From the NCBI GenBank assembly GCA_903920435.1, contig CAIXMB010000122.1, positions 1 through 54,608 of the forward strand: a DNA stretch of 54,608 bases, given 5' to 3'. Below, one piece after another: positions 42,653-52,325 of the stretch. The stretch is from an uncultured Actinomycetes bacterium. GTDB taxonomy: Bacteria; Actinomycetota; Actinomycetes; Actinomycetales; Microbacteriaceae. The notes beneath the pieces were generated by a model that did not search any database, had not been told where the DNA came from, and saw only the letters and a program-made list of their open reading frames with translations. Each line of letters starts with the position of its first letter. The stretch's first letter is position 1. The position numbers and the translations under genes were made by a program.

Positions 42653-44946
42653 CAGCCGACGACCGCCCCGAACCGGTCGCTCATGGTGGCGGTGTGCACG
42701 CGGCGCAGCTCCTCGACCGGGATCGTGAACTGGTCCTGCACCTCGAGGGCACCGCTGTCTTCGGTGACCCCGATGCGGAGGAATTCGTACCCGCGGCCCT
42801 CGCACAGGCCCTGGAAGCGCACGTCGTCTTCGCGCGGCACGCTCACGAGCATCCGGGCAGTCGACTCGCTGAACAGGGCGGCTGTGGCGTCGACGCCGTC
42901 GCGCTGCATGAGCTCGGTGATCCACACGCGGGCGCCGATGCCGAAGCGCAGCACCGCCTCGGCGAGGGCCTGCGCGAGGCCGCCGTCGGCGAGGTCGTGG
43001 GCGGATGCCGCGAGGCTCTGCTCCGCGGCGGCGGAGAGCAGCCCGGCGAGCCGCAGCTCGGCCCCGAAGTCGACGATCGGGGGCATGCCGCCGAGGTGGT
43101 CGTGGAGGGTTCCGGCCCAGGCCGAGCCGTCGAGTTCGTCGCGCGTGGTGCCGAGCAGGTAGATGTTGTTGCCCTCGTCCTGCCAACCGCTCGGGATGCG
43201 CCGAGCGACGTCGTCGATGACTCCGAGCACGGCGACGACGGGGGTGGGGTGGATCGGAACGTCACCGGTCTGGTTGTAGAAACTGACGTTGCCGCCGGTG
43301 ACGGGGATCTCGAGCTCGAGGCATCCATCGGCGAGGCCCTCGACCGCCTTCGAGAACTGCCACATGACCTCGGGGTTCTCGGGGGAGCCGAAGTTGAGGC
43401 AGTCGCTCACGGCGACGGGGGTCGCACCGGTCGCGGCGACGTTGCGGAACGCCTCGGCGAGAGCGAGCTGGGCGCCGCGGTAGGGGTCGAGCTGGCAGTA
43501 GCGCCCGTTCGCGTCGGTGGCGACGGCGAAGCCGAGGCCGCTCTCCTCGTCGACGCGCACCATGCCGCCGTCGTCGGGGAAGCTCAGGGCCGTGTTGCCG
43601 AGCACGTACTTGTCGTACTGGTTGGTGATCCAGCGCTTGTCGGAGAGGTTGGGCGAGCCGAGCAGGGTGAGCAGGTCGGCGCGCAGGTCGGTGCTCCGGG
43701 GCAGCCGCGCCGCGGTGTCGGCCTGCAGGGCGTCGATCCAGGTCGGGTAGGCGACCGGGCGGTCGTACACCGGCCCGTCGACGGCGACCGTGCGCGGCTC
43801 GACGTTGACGATCTCCTCGCCGCGCCAGTTGATGACGAGACGGCCAGTGTCGGTGACCTCGCCGAGCACGGAGGTCTCGACGTCCCACTTGTCGACCACC
43901 GCGAGGAAGCCCTCGAGCTTCTCGGGCGTGACGATGGCCATCATGCGCTCCTGGCTCTCCGACATGAGGATCTCCTCGGCGGTGAGCGTGGGGTCGCGCA
44001 GCAGCACCTTCTCGAGGTCGATGAACATGCCGCCGTCGCCGTTGGAGGCGAGCTCGGAGGTCGCGCAGCTGATGCCCGCGGCACCGAGATCCTGGATGCC
44101 CTCGACGAGGCCCTTGGCGAAGAGCTCGAGGCAGCACTCGATGAGCACCTTCTCGGCGAACGGGTCGCCCACCTGTACGGCGGGGCGCTTGGTCGGGCCG
44201 CCGGCCGAGAACGAGTCGCTGGCGAGGATGCTCGCGCCGCCGATGCCGTCGCCGCCCGTGCGGGCACCGAACAGGACGACCTTGTTGCCCACGCCGCGCG
44301 CGTTGGCGAGGTGCAGGTCTTCGTGGCGCAGCACGCCGACCGCGAGGGCGTTGACGAGCGGGTTGGCCTGGTAGACCGAGTCGAAGTAGGTCTCGCCACC
44401 GATGTTGGGCAGGCCGAGGCAGTTGCCGTAGAACGAGATTCCCGACACGACGCCGTGCACCACGCGAGCGGTATCCGGGTCGTCGATGTCGCCGAAGCGC
44501 AGGGCGTCCATGACGGCGACCGGGCGTGCCCCCATGGAGATGATGTCGCGCACGATGCCGCCGACGCCCGTCGCTGCGCCCTGGAACGGCTCGATGAAGC
44601 TCGGGTGGTTGTGGCTCTCGATCTTGAAGGTGACCGCCCAGCCCTCACCCACGTCGACGACACCGGCGTTCTCGCCCATGCCGACCATGAGGTTCTTCTT
44701 CATCTTCTCGGAGACCTTCTGGCCGAACTGGCGCAGGTATGGCTTCGAGCTCTTGTACGAGCAGTGCTCGCTCCACATCACGGAGTACATCGCGAGCTCG
44801 CCGCTCGTGGGGCGGCGGCCGAGGATCTCGCGGATCCGGAGGTACTCGTCTTCCTTGAGGCCGAGTGCAGCGTACGGCTGGACCTTCTCGGGAGTGGCTG
44901 CGGCGTTCGCGACGGTGTCGGGAACGGCGGGGGTGGTGATGGTCAC
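42652..44946 (-). CDS. purL: Phosphoribosylformylglycinamidine synthase, large subunit
   Basis: 764 residues, small (Bacillus-type) PurL. GTG start with CAGGAGA upstream. Signatures: [22 protein letters not shown] (catalytic His), [56 protein letters not shown], and in the second half [13 protein letters not shown]. It converts FGAR, Gln and ATP to FGAM in a complex with PurQ and PurS, both encoded upstream. Separated from the DUF3817 gene by 58 bases. Confidence 0.97.
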   Translation of the reverse strand: MTITTPAVPDTVANAAATPEKVQPYAALGLKEDEYLRIREILGRRPTSGELAMYSVMWSEHCSYKSSKPYLRQFGQKVSEKMKKNLMVGMGENAGVVDVGEGWAVTFKIESHNHPSFIEPFQGAATGVGGIVRDIISMGARPVAVMDALRFGDIDDPDTARVVHGVVSGISFYGNCLGLPNIGGETYFDSVYQANPLVNALAVGVLRHEDLHLANARGVGNKVVLFGARTGGDGIGGASILASDSFSAGGPTKRPAVQVGDPFAEKVLIECCLELFAKGLVEGIQDLGAAGISCATSELASNGDGGMFIDLEKVLLRDPTLTAEEILMSESQERMMAIVTPEKLEGFLAVVDKWDVETSVLGEVTDTGRLVINWRGEEIVNVEPRTVAVDGPVYDRPVAYPTWIDALQADTAARLPRSTDLRADLLTLLGSPNLSDKRWITNQYDKYVLGNTALSFPDDGGMVRVDEESGLGFAVATDANGRYCQLDPYRGAQLALAEAFRNVAATGATPVAVSDCLNFGSPENPEVMWQFSKAVEGLADGCLELEIPVTGGNVSFYNQTGDVPIHPTPVVAVLGVIDDVARRIPSGWQDEGNNIYLLGTTRDELDGSAWAGTLHDHLGGMPPIVDFGAELRLAGLLSAAAEQSLAASAHDLADGGLAQALAEAVLRFGIGARVWITELMQRDGVDATAALFSESTARMLVSVPREDDVRFQGLCEGRGYEFLRIGVTEDSGALEVQDQFTIPVEELRRVHTATMSDRFGAVVG

Positions 44947-45004
44947 AAGTCTCCTGAGCAGGGTCGGCCGGACTCCGGCAATTCTACCCGCGTGTGGGCC
45001 GTCG

Positions 45005-45466
45005 CTACTTGCCCCCGGGTGGCCCCAGGATCAGGAGCACGGTGAACAGCGCGGCCACCGCGGCGACCAGCAGCACGACGAGGATCACGGGGTGGCGCAG
45101 GAACCACTGCATCGTGCGGTCGATCCAGTGCGCGTCGCGGGGGTCGTCGGTGGCGTCGAGTCGCCACTGCCCGTCGAGCCGCTTGGTCCGGGCGAGCCAG
45201 AGCTCCACGGGCACCGTCGCGTAGGGCACGATCGCACTCGCGATCGCGAGCACGGCGGTGCCGGGGTGCCAGCGCTGGTTGACGGCCAGCAGGATGGCGG
45301 TGGCGCCGTAGGACAGGAAGACGAACCCGTGGATGCCACCGGCGATCGTCACGAGCGGGGCGAACCCGGTCAGGGCGCGCGTGACGAGCGCGGCGATGAG
45401 CAGGGTCCACGTGATGGCCTCGGCGATCGCGAGGGCGCGGAAGAGTGAGCGCGGGGTCGAGAACAT
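45005..45466 (-). CDS. DUF3817-type membrane protein
   Basis: 153 residues from ATG 45466. [27 protein letters not shown], then [24 protein letters not shown] (the conserved G-x-H-G-F-x-F segment of DUF3817), [17 protein letters not shown], and a last span with PPGGK end. Four spans. These proteins are of unknown function and often sit near purine genes in actinobacteria (recalled). It lies between purQ and purL in the same direction, so it is expressed with the pathway. Confidence 0.8.
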   Translation of the reverse strand: MFSTPRSLFRALAIAEAITWTLLIAALVTRALTGFAPLVTIAGGIHGFVFLSYGATAILLAVNQRWHPGTAVLAIASAIVPYATVPVELWLARTKRLDGQWRLDATDDPRDAHWIDRTMQWFLRHPVILVVLLVAAVAALFTVLLILGPPGGK

Positions 45467-45491
45467 CGGGTGATCCTTCGTGCGGGGCGGG

Positions 45492-46190
45492 CTAAGCGCT
45501 GAGCAGGGCGGCGAGGGCGCTGGTGAAGAAGCGGAGTCCGTCGGTGCCTGAGCGCATGGCATCCGGCATATCAGGACCGAACCCCGGCTCTGTCGCGTGC
45601 TCGGGGTGGGGCATGAGACCGACCACGTTGCCGCGCTCGTTCGAGACGCCGGCGATGTCGTTCATCGAGCCGTTGGGGTTCACATCCACGTAGCGGAACA
45701 CGACCTGGCCGTTGCCCTCGATGCGCTGGATCTCCGCGTCGTCGGCGACGAAGCGGCCATCGGCGTTCTTGAGCGGGATGACGATCTCGTCGCCCGCAGT
45801 GAAGGCGTTGGTCCAGGCGGTCGACGCGTTCTCGACGCGCAGCTTCTGGTCGCGGCGGATGAACTGCTGGTGCGCATTGCGCGTGTGGGCGCCGGGCAGC
45901 AGTCGCGCCTCGGAGAGCATCTGGAAGCCGTTGCAGATTCCGAGCACCGGAACTCCGCGCCCGGCGGCCTCGATGACCTCGGTCATGATCGGCGCGTGAC
46001 TCGCGATCGCCCCGGCCCGCAGGTAGTCGCCGTAGCTGAACCCGCCCGGCAGAACCACGGCGTCGACGCCGTCGAGCGAGTGGTCGCCGTGCCACAGGGC
46101 CACGGGCTCCGCGCCGACGAGGCGGATCGCGCGCTGGGCGTCACGGTCGTCGAGAGACCCGGGGAAGGTGATGACGCCGATCTTCGTCAT
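45492..46190 (-). CDS. purQ: FGAM synthase glutaminase subunit
   Basis: 232 residues. Class I glutamine amidotransferase: [19 protein letters not shown], the nucleophile elbow [20 protein letters not shown] (Cys in G-I-C-N-G), NEPTST-equivalent region, and [12 protein letters not shown] (catalytic His and Glu). It feeds ammonia to PurL. ATG overlaps the purS stop (ATGA). Confidence 0.97.
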   Translation of the reverse strand: MTKIGVITFPGSLDDRDAQRAIRLVGAEPVALWHGDHSLDGVDAVVLPGGFSYGDYLRAGAIASHAPIMTEVIEAAGRGVPVLGICNGFQMLSEARLLPGAHTRNAHQQFIRRDQKLRVENASTAWTNAFTAGDEIVIPLKNADGRFVADDAEIQRIEGNGQVVFRYVDVNPNGSMNDIAGVSNERGNVVGLMPHPEHATEPGFGPDMPDAMRSGTDGLRFFTSALAALLSA

Positions 46191-46450
46191 TCGGCGACCG
46201 TGATCGATACGACGTCCTCGATGACGGTGTTGGCGAGCATGTCCTCGGCGATCTCGCGCACCTCGGCGAGCACGGCGTCATCCACCGCGCCGTCGACGGT
46301 GAGTTCGAAGCGCTTGCCGATGCGCACGGCGCTGAACTGTGCCGCATTCGACGACGCAGCGCCGAGTCGGGCGAGGGCCCCGGCGACTGCCTTGCCCTGC
46401 GGGTCGAGGATCTCGGCCTTGGGCATGACCTCGACGACGATGATGGGCAC
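46187..46450 (-). CDS. purS: FGAM synthase subunit PurS
   Basis: 87 residues, GTG start with GGGAG upstream. The small alpha/beta protein [26 protein letters not shown] with the terminal [15 protein letters not shown] is typical PurS, which bridges PurL and PurQ. First gene of the purS-purQ-DUF3817-purL-SDR operon. It is divergent from the MFS gene at 46507 with 56 bases between starts. Confidence 0.95.
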   Translation of the reverse strand: MPIIVVEVMPKAEILDPQGKAVAGALARLGAASSNAAQFSAVRIGKRFELTVDGAVDDAVLAEVREIAEDMLANTVIEDVVSITVAE

Positions 46451-46506
46451 TGGAGTGACTCCCGGAAGGTTCGTGGTGGGGTTGCACCAAGTCTACGCTG
46501 GAACCC

Positions 46507-47721
46507 GTGAGCGACATCCCGACAGGCGTGCAGGCGCGCACGGTCAGGGTTCTCGTCGCCGGCCAGATCCTCGCCGGGCTCGGCACGGGCGCGTCGCTCT
46601 CCGTGGGGGCGATCCTCGCGGTCGCCGTCTCGGGGTCCGAGGCGTGGGCGGGCGCGGCCGCGACACTCACGACACTCGGCTCCGCTGCGGCGGCGATCCC
46701 GCTCGCACGGCTCGCCATGGCGAGGGGCCGCCGCCCCGCCCTGTCGCTGGGCGCCCTCACCGCCGCGGTCGGCTCGACGGTCGCGGTGACCGCCGCGACG
46801 CTCGGCCTGTTCCCCCTGCTGCTGCTCGGCTTCGCCCTGCTCGGCGTCGGTTCGGCGGTCGGCCTCCAGGCCCGCTTCGCCGCCACGGATGCCGCAGAGC
46901 CCACGCGCCGCGGCCGCGACCTCTCCATCGTGGTGTGGTCGACGACCATCGGCGCGATCGTGGGGCCGAACCTGTTCGCGCCGGGCGCCGTCATCGCGCA
47001 GGCGGTGGGACTGCCCGACCTCACGGGCCCCTTCCTCATCGCCGTGGTCGCGCAGCTGCTCGCGGCGACCACGTACCTCGTGCTCCTGCGCCCCGACCCG
47101 CTCGTGCTCGCGAAGGCGCGGCCCGTTGTGCTCTCGGCCGAGGCCGACGAGGGCATCGTGCGGGGCCGCAGCACCCTCGTCTTCGCGATCGCCGCGCTCG
47201 CGCTGAGCCACGCCGTGATGGTCTCCGTCATGTCGATGACGCCCGTGCACCTCGCCGATCAGGGCGCCTCGCTCGTGGTGGTGGGCTTCACGATCAGCCT
47301 GCACATCGCCGGCATGTACGCGCTGTCGCCCGTCTTCGGCTGGGCCAGCGACAGGTTCGGCCGCATCCGCATCCTGCTGGTGGGGCAGCTCCTGTTCGTC
47401 ATGTCGATCTTCGTCGTCGCGATCGGCACTGCCAACAACGCGGCGGTCGGGGTGGGCCTCGTGCTGCTGGGTCTCGGGTGGAGCGCGTCGACGGTCTCGG
47501 CGTCGGCCCTCATCTCCGACCTCGTGACAGGTGCCGAGCGCGTGCGCATCCAGGGTCGCAGCGACCTGTTCATGAACATCGCGGGCGCCGTCGGCGGAGC
47601 CTCGGCCGGTCCCGTACTCGCGCTCATCGGCTACGCGGGGCTCGCGTGGGTGGTCGGGGTGCTCGTGCTCGCGATCCTGGGCGGCGCGACCGTCATCACT
47701 CAGTCGAGGCGCACGGCGTAG
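46507..47721 (+). CDS. MFS transporter
   Basis: 404 residues, twelve spans. RVLVAGQILAGLGTGASLSVGAILAVAVSG is span 1; LARLAMARGRRPALSLGALTAAVGS is the loop 2-3 signature; the second half opens STLVFAIAALALSHAVMVSVMSMTPVHLA, and DRFGRIRILLVGQLLF is the equivalent loop 8-9 motif. Substrate unknown. TACGCT (46494-46499) lies seven bases before the GTG, suggesting a leaderless transcript. Its end overlaps the convergent kinase gene by 22 bases. Confidence 0.87.
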   Translation: MSDIPTGVQARTVRVLVAGQILAGLGTGASLSVGAILAVAVSGSEAWAGAAATLTTLGSAAAAIPLARLAMARGRRPALSLGALTAAVGSTVAVTAATLGLFPLLLLGFALLGVGSAVGLQARFAATDAAEPTRRGRDLSIVVWSTTIGAIVGPNLFAPGAVIAQAVGLPDLTGPFLIAVVAQLLAATTYLVLLRPDPLVLAKARPVVLSAEADEGIVRGRSTLVFAIAALALSHAVMVSVMSMTPVHLADQGASLVVVGFTISLHIAGMYALSPVFGWASDRFGRIRILLVGQLLFVMSIFVVAIGTANNAAVGVGLVLLGLGWSASTVSASALISDLVTGAERVRIQGRSDLFMNIAGAVGGASAGPVLALIGYAGLAWVVGVLVLAILGGATVITQSRRTA

Positions 47722-48275
47722 TCCGCCCGATCGGCGGTCTCTGTGATGAGGCGCGCGTTGGCCTCGTCCGGTCCGAGGGACCAGGCGCGCGCGGCATCCG
47801 GTGTCTTGCCGAAGCGCACGTGCCGCGCCTCGAGCCGCTCGATGCGGGTGTCGTGGTCGACGTCGAGGTAGAGGCTCAGGTCGAGGGGCGCTCGCCAGTG
47901 CAGCAGGTAGTTGCCCTCGACCACGATGACGCGCTCGCTGCCGATCGCTATTGCGTCGGGCACCGGCTCCTCGATCGCGCGGTCGAAACCGGGTGCCGTC
48001 ACGGGGCCGAGGCGCGCGGCGGCGAGCGTCGCGAGGAACCCGTCGACGTCGAAGGTGTCGGGGGCGCCCATGCGGTCGCGGCGACCGAGTTCCACGAGCC
48101 GCGCCTGCGGCAGGTGGAAGCCGTCCATCGGAAGCAGCACGGCGCTGGGCAGCGCGCGCACGAGCCGCTCGGCGAGCGTTGACTTGCCGGCGCCCGGCTG
48201 GCCCACGATTCCCACGACCACCCGGTCGCCCTCGGGGATCACGGCGAGCACCTCGGCGAGCGAGGTGAGCGTCAC
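47700..48275 (-). CDS. P-loop nucleoside/sugar kinase-like protein
   Basis: 191 residues from GTG 48275 (overlapping the SGNH gene stop, GTGA). Walker A VGIVGQPGAGKSTLAERLV, then PMDGFHLPQARLVELGRRDRMGAPDTFDVDGF, the uridine-kinase/phosphoribulokinase-like segment, VIVVEGNYLLHW (Walker B-like), and the Arg-rich lid RIERLEARHVRFGKTPDAARAW. It is of the kinase group related to uridine kinase and pantothenate kinase; substrate not certain. Third gene of the leftward MFS-SGNH-kinase operon. Confidence 0.85.
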   Translation of the reverse strand: MTLTSLAEVLAVIPEGDRVVVGIVGQPGAGKSTLAERLVRALPSAVLLPMDGFHLPQARLVELGRRDRMGAPDTFDVDGFLATLAAARLGPVTAPGFDRAIEEPVPDAIAIGSERVIVVEGNYLLHWRAPLDLSLYLDVDHDTRIERLEARHVRFGKTPDAARAWSLGPDEANARLITETADRADYAVRLD

Positions 48276-48997
48276 AGCACCCCCGCCGTGGTCGCGTCGT
48301 CGACGGCGAAGCGCGCCCAGTCGCGGTACCCGCTGGCGCTGGGGTGGAAGAGGTCGGTCGCGAAGAACCCCTCGGTGTACGGCGGCGGCGGCGGGGAGAT
48401 GTGCGCGCCCTCGGTACCGGCGACGATGGCCCGCGCCTCGTCCTCGAGGCTCTGCGAGTGCAGGTAGAGGTTCCACCGCAGCGGGTTGGGCAGCAGTTCG
48501 AAGCGCGAGAAGGCGGGCAGCGACGACATGAGCACGAGCGGGCTCACCGCGCGCAGCCGGGCGATGATGGTGCGCAGGTCGCGGCCGAACGCCCACCGCG
48601 GCCTGAGCCCCAGTGCGTCGTTGGCGCCGACGGTGAGGAAGGCGATGTCGTACTCGGCCCCGGTCGCGTCGTCGAGGTAGTCCGTCACGATGTCGCGCGT
48701 GGTTGCACCGTTGCGGCCCACCGCGCGCCAGGCGACACCGCGACCCGTGCGCTGTGCCAGTTCGCGCGCGAGGTTGCCCGGCAGGGCGTCGTCCTGCGTG
48801 TCCGCGCCCACTCCGGCGGCCGTGGAGTCCCCGAGCACGAGCAGGCGGATCGGATCGGGGCCGTCGACTGTGCCCTGCCAGGGCTGGGCGGCATCCGGCA
48901 GTCGCGGGGTGTCGCGGCGCAGCCGGCGCGCCTGTGCGACGAGCACGGGAGCCGGCGGGATCATCGCCACCCGGCTCAGGCGTCGCAGTGCGCTCAT
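48272..48997 (-). CDS. SGNH/GDSL-family hydrolase
   Basis: 241 residues. Block I LLVLGDSTAAGVGAD (G-D-S with nucleophile Ser), block II GRNGATTRD (Gly), block III TVGANDALGL (G-x-N-D), block V DLFHPSASGYRDWA (D-x-x-H). A small-ester or acetyl esterase, cytosolic because no signal peptide is present (a hydrophobic head, VAMIPPAPVLVAQ, is too short). It overlaps the MFS gene (ATGA) and the kinase gene (GTGA). Confidence 0.9.
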   Translation of the reverse strand: MSALRRLSRVAMIPPAPVLVAQARRLRRDTPRLPDAAQPWQGTVDGPDPIRLLVLGDSTAAGVGADTQDDALPGNLARELAQRTGRGVAWRAVGRNGATTRDIVTDYLDDATGAEYDIAFLTVGANDALGLRPRWAFGRDLRTIIARLRAVSPLVLMSSLPAFSRFELLPNPLRWNLYLHSQSLEDEARAIVAGTEGAHISPPPPPYTEGFFATDLFHPSASGYRDWARFAVDDATTAGVL

Positions 48998-50172
48998 GCG
49001 TCGATCGTACGACCGCTGCGCCCCAGCACGCCCGCGAGCCCGGCCGCCGCCCCCGCGATGAGCAGGCCGAGGGCCGCCCACGCCGGCAGCCCGACGGCGA
49101 TGACCATGGGCAGCAGCAGCGCGGGCCCGACGATGCGGGCCAGGGTCGTCGAGGTCGAGAACACCGCCTGGAACTCGCCCTGCCGACCGATCGGGCTCAG
49201 TTGCGTGAGCCGGAACCACGACGCCGCACCGGCGGTCACCTCCGTCACGGTGATGAACAGGATTCCGGCCAGCACGGCGACGGATGCCCCGGCTCCCCCG
49301 AGCCCGGGCGCAATGCCGAGCGTCACGCACGCGAGAACCGCTGCCGCCCCGGCGATGTGTGCAGACGCCCGCGCTCGCGCAGCGGACTGCACCCACGTCG
49401 CCCAGCGCAGCTGCACGGCCACGACGACGAGCATGTTCATGGTGAGGGCCACGGCGGGCAGCCACTCGGGCGCCGCCGTGCGCGTGACCACCCAGATCGG
49501 GGTGAGCACGCCGAGGATCGGGATCGAGAACTGCAGCATTGCGGCGAGGGCGGTGAGCGCGAGGAGCCGGCGGTCCCGCCACGCCGCGGATTCCGCGCCC
49601 GGCAGCGTCGCGATGCCGCGCGAGGAGTGCAGGAAGGCGTAGAGGGCTCCCGTCGCGAGGCAGATGCCCGCGTGCACGAGGAACGTGCCGACGAACACCG
49701 CGCGCAGGTCGAGCGCGACGGCGACGGCACCCCAGGCCGCGCCGAGCCCCATCCCCACGTTGAGCAGCGTGTGCAGGATCGCCCGCAGCCGCACCCTGCC
49801 CTCGAGCGGCACCTGCGAGGCGGCGAGCGCCTGCCGCAGCGGAAGGAGGTTCGCCTGCGCCACACCCCAGCACAGCGCGCCCGCGACGTACACGCCGGGC
49901 GTCTGCGCGATCGCGAACAGGATCATCGAGGCGGCGGCGACCACGCTGAAGCCCGCCGCGGCGCGCGCGAGCCCGATGCGGTCGGCGAGTCGGCCGAGCG
50001 GCACCGACAGCACGAGCCCGAGGAGTGCTCCGCCGCCGAGGGCCGGGCCGACCACGCCCTCGCCGAACCCCAGGATGACCGCGAAGACAAGCGTCGCCGT
50101 AGTGAGCACGGCACCGTCGCCGACCGCGGTGGAGAGCTGCGCCGCGTACACCCGCCGCAGCACCGATTGCAT
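48994..50172 (-). CDS. MFS transporter
   Basis: 392 residues, about eleven or twelve spans. LVLSVPLGRLADRIGLARAAAGFSV is the loop 2-3 signature; FLVHAGICLATGALYAFL ends the first half; the second half starts RLLALTALAAMLQFSIPILGVLTPIWVV. Substrate unknown. TACTCT lies six bases before the ATG on the minus strand, pairing with an equivalent leaderless promoter for the divergent gene at 50220. First gene of the operon with SGNH and kinase. Confidence 0.85.
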   Translation of the reverse strand: MQSVLRRVYAAQLSTAVGDGAVLTTATLVFAVILGFGEGVVGPALGGGALLGLVLSVPLGRLADRIGLARAAAGFSVVAAASMILFAIAQTPGVYVAGALCWGVAQANLLPLRQALAASQVPLEGRVRLRAILHTLLNVGMGLGAAWGAVAVALDLRAVFVGTFLVHAGICLATGALYAFLHSSRGIATLPGAESAAWRDRRLLALTALAAMLQFSIPILGVLTPIWVVTRTAAPEWLPAVALTMNMLVVVAVQLRWATWVQSAARARASAHIAGAAAVLACVTLGIAPGLGGAGASVAVLAGILFITVTEVTAGAASWFRLTQLSPIGRQGEFQAVFSTSTTLARIVGPALLLPMVIAVGLPAWAALGLLIAGAAAGLAGVLGRSGRTIDA

Positions 50173-50178
50173 CCCGCA

Positions 50179-50213
50179 AGAGTATCGACGACCGTCGACG
50201 TCGGGGGTAACGT
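50179..50213. promoter_or_regulatory. Back-to-back leaderless promoters
   Basis: On the minus strand TACTCT (50184-50179) is six bases before the MFS ATG at 50172; on the plus strand TAACGT (50208-50213) is six bases before the GTG at 50220. The two -10 boxes are 23 bases apart. Confidence 0.55.
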
Positions 50214-50219
50214 CGAGCC

Positions 50220-50474
50220 GTGCGCATGATTCTGGAGTTCCTCCTCGCGCTCGCCGTGACCACGGAACCGACCGTGGTCGTCGCGAGCGTCGCGGCCGTG
50301 CTCCTCATCGCCGCGATCGCCACCGTGGTGGTGGTCGCCGCACGCGAGCTGACGGTCGGCGGCAAGGCGCACGCGCACCGCGAGGCCATGAGCACGCTGC
50401 CCGCGCCCGCGCACCCCTCCACCGCAGGGCGCCCGCGCACGAGAGCACCGTCGAGGGCGGTACCCGCCACGTAG
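50220..50474 (+). CDS. Small membrane protein (DUF6412-like)
   Basis: 84 residues from GTG 50220. Two hydrophobic stretches (ILEFLLALAVTTEPTVVVASVAAVLLIAAIATVVVVAAREL) then a basic cytosolic tail, AHREAMSTLPAPAHPSTAGRPRTRAPSRAVPAT. The tail pattern resembles small actinobacterial proteins encoded before yidC paralogs (DUF6412, recalled from memory). It lies 70 bases before the YidC gene in the same direction, so a shared role at the membrane is possible. Confidence 0.7.
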   Translation: MRMILEFLLALAVTTEPTVVVASVAAVLLIAAIATVVVVAARELTVGGKAHAHREAMSTLPAPAHPSTAGRPRTRAPSRAVPAT

Positions 50475-50544
50475 GTCCGAGCGACTCGGATGCTGCGTGG
50501 CCCGCCGACCACCCTCATCCGTACTCTCTCGAAGGACTCTTCTC

Positions 50545-51294
50545 GTGGATATCTTCTCGTTCGCCCCGATCGCCGCTGCCCTGCAGTTCGTCTACACGCT
50601 CGTGAGCGGTCTCGCGACCGTGCTCACGCCTCTCGCCGGCCCCGCTGCCGCCGCCCTCGCGATCATCGTGCTCACGCTCGTCGTGCGCGCGCTGCTCGTT
50701 CCCGTCTCCATCTCGCAGGTCAAGGCCGAGTGGCACCGCCGGCGCATCGCACCCAAGCTCAAAGCCCTGCAGGACAAGTACAAGGCCAAGCCGCAGGTGC
50801 TGCAGGAGAAGACCATGGCGCTCTACAAGGCAGAGAACGTGTCGCCGTTCGCGGGCTTCCTGCCCACCCTGCTGCAGGCGCCCGTGGTGTCGCTCGTCTA
50901 CGCGCTGTTCCTGCACCCGACCATCGCGGGCGCGCCGAACACGCTGCTCACCGCGCAGCTCGGCCCGGCCACGCTCGGCAGTTCGCTCTTCACCGCGGGG
51001 TGGCCCGGCGTGCTCGTGTTCGTCGGCCTCCTCGCCGCCATGTCGGTGGTCGCGTGGTTCTCGCGCCGCACCGCGCTGCGGCTCGCCCTGCCCGGCACGG
51101 ATGCCACGGCGCTCCTGCCCCGCATCCTCAGCTGGCTGCCGTTCCTGAGCGTCGTCTTCGCCGCCTTCGTGCCCCTCGCCGCGGCGCTCTACCTCGCGAC
51201 CACCACCGCGTGGACCCTCGCCGAGCGCGCGATCCTGCGCCGCAGGTACTGGGGCGATCGCGGGATCTCCGGCGTTCCCGCGACCGCTCGGTAG
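50545..51294 (+). CDS. YidC/Oxa1-family membrane insertase, short paralog
   Basis: 249 residues from GTG 50545, chosen because GAAGGA lies eight bases upstream. First span FAPIAAALQFVYTLVSGLATVL, second span AALAIIVLTLVVRALLVPVSISQVKAEW carrying the Arg of the hydrophilic groove, coiled hairpin HRRRIAPKLKALQDKYKAKPQVLQEKTMALYKAENVSPFAGFLPTLLQAPVV, then three more spans. It inserts membrane proteins. It is shorter than the canonical YidC and not next to rpmH/rnpA, so it is probably a second paralog. Confidence 0.9.
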   Translation: MDIFSFAPIAAALQFVYTLVSGLATVLTPLAGPAAAALAIIVLTLVVRALLVPVSISQVKAEWHRRRIAPKLKALQDKYKAKPQVLQEKTMALYKAENVSPFAGFLPTLLQAPVVSLVYALFLHPTIAGAPNTLLTAQLGPATLGSSLFTAGWPGVLVFVGLLAAMSVVAWFSRRTALRLALPGTDATALLPRILSWLPFLSVVFAAFVPLAAALYLATTTAWTLAERAILRRRYWGDRGISGVPATAR

Positions 51295-51304
51295 GCTCGT
51301 GGCC

Positions 51305-52318
51305 ATGGATATCGCAGGCCTCGACGGCTTCCTCGACGACAACGACTTCACCGGGGTCGTGCTCGTGAAGGACGGCAACCGCACGGTGTACGAGGCGGCG
51401 CGCGGGCTCGCGAGCCGCCGCTGGGACATTCCGAACACCCTCGACACGCGCTTCGACACGGCGTCGATCACGAAGCTCTTCACGAGCGTCGCCGTGCTGC
51501 AGCAGGTCGGCAAGGGCAACCTCGACCTCGAGACGTCCATCCACCACTACGTCGACCTCGAGGGCACGACCATCGGCACCGATGTCACGCTGCTGCACCT
51601 GCTCACGCACACGAGCGGCATCGCCGACGATGCGGACGAGGAGGCGGGGGAGTCGTACGAGGATCTCTTCATCGAGACGCCGAACTACTCCCTCATCGAG
51701 ACGAAGGACTACCTGCCCCAGTTCGTGCACAAGCCCCCGCTGGCCAAAGCCGGCGTCGACTGCCGGTACTGCAACGTCGGCTACATCCTCGCCGGGCTCG
51801 CGCTCGAGAAGGTGACGGGCACTACCTACCGCCAGTACGTCTTCGACGAGGTGTTCACGAAGGCGGGCATGACCGAGTCGGGTTTCTACGACCGCCGCGA
51901 GGCCGCCCCGCGCGTCGCCGAGGGGTGGGACACGGATGCCTCGGGCACCTGGTTCCAGAACATCTACAGCTACCCGCCCATCGGCAGCCCCGACGGTGGC
52001 GCCCAGGTCACCGCCGCCGACCTCGCGCGCTTCCTCGCCGCTGTGCGGGGCGGCGAGCTGCTCGACGCGGAGTACACCGAGGAGTTCTTCGTGCCGCAGG
52101 TCGAGCACGACGAGGAGACCATGTACGGGTTCGGCCTCGAGTTCGACATGAACGAGGACGGCACCGTGCGCTCGTACTACAAGGACGGCGTCAACGTCGG
52201 CGCCTCGGGCATCGTGCGCCACTACCTCGACGAGGGCCTCGACATCGTCGTGCTCTCGAACAACGAGGATGCGGCCTGGCCCGTCGTGCGCGAGCTCGAC
52301 GAGCGACTGGGCGGCTAG
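51305..52318 (+). CDS. Serine hydrolase, beta-lactamase (class C/PBP4*) family, cytosolic
   Basis: 337 residues from ATG 51305 (an in-frame GTG at 51299 is possible). DTASITKLFTSVAVLQQ is the S-x-x-K motif (Ser of S-I-T-K), and RYCNVGYILAGLALEKVTG is the Y-x-N motif. No signal peptide, so the product should be cytosolic. Family members include esterases, D-aminopeptidases and PBP-like proteins; calling it a resistance enzyme would not be justified. TAGGCT (51292-51297) is seven bases before the ATG. The next gene is a secreted paralog. Confidence 0.85.
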   Translation: MDIAGLDGFLDDNDFTGVVLVKDGNRTVYEAARGLASRRWDIPNTLDTRFDTASITKLFTSVAVLQQVGKGNLDLETSIHHYVDLEGTTIGTDVTLLHLLTHTSGIADDADEEAGESYEDLFIETPNYSLIETKDYLPQFVHKPPLAKAGVDCRYCNVGYILAGLALEKVTGTTYRQYVFDEVFTKAGMTESGFYDRREAAPRVAEGWDTDASGTWFQNIYSYPPIGSPDGGAQVTAADLARFLAAVRGGELLDAEYTEEFFVPQVEHDEETMYGFGLEFDMNEDGTVRSYYKDGVNVGASGIVRHYLDEGLDIVVLSNNEDAAWPVVRELDERLGG

Positions 52319-52325
52319 GCGCGGC

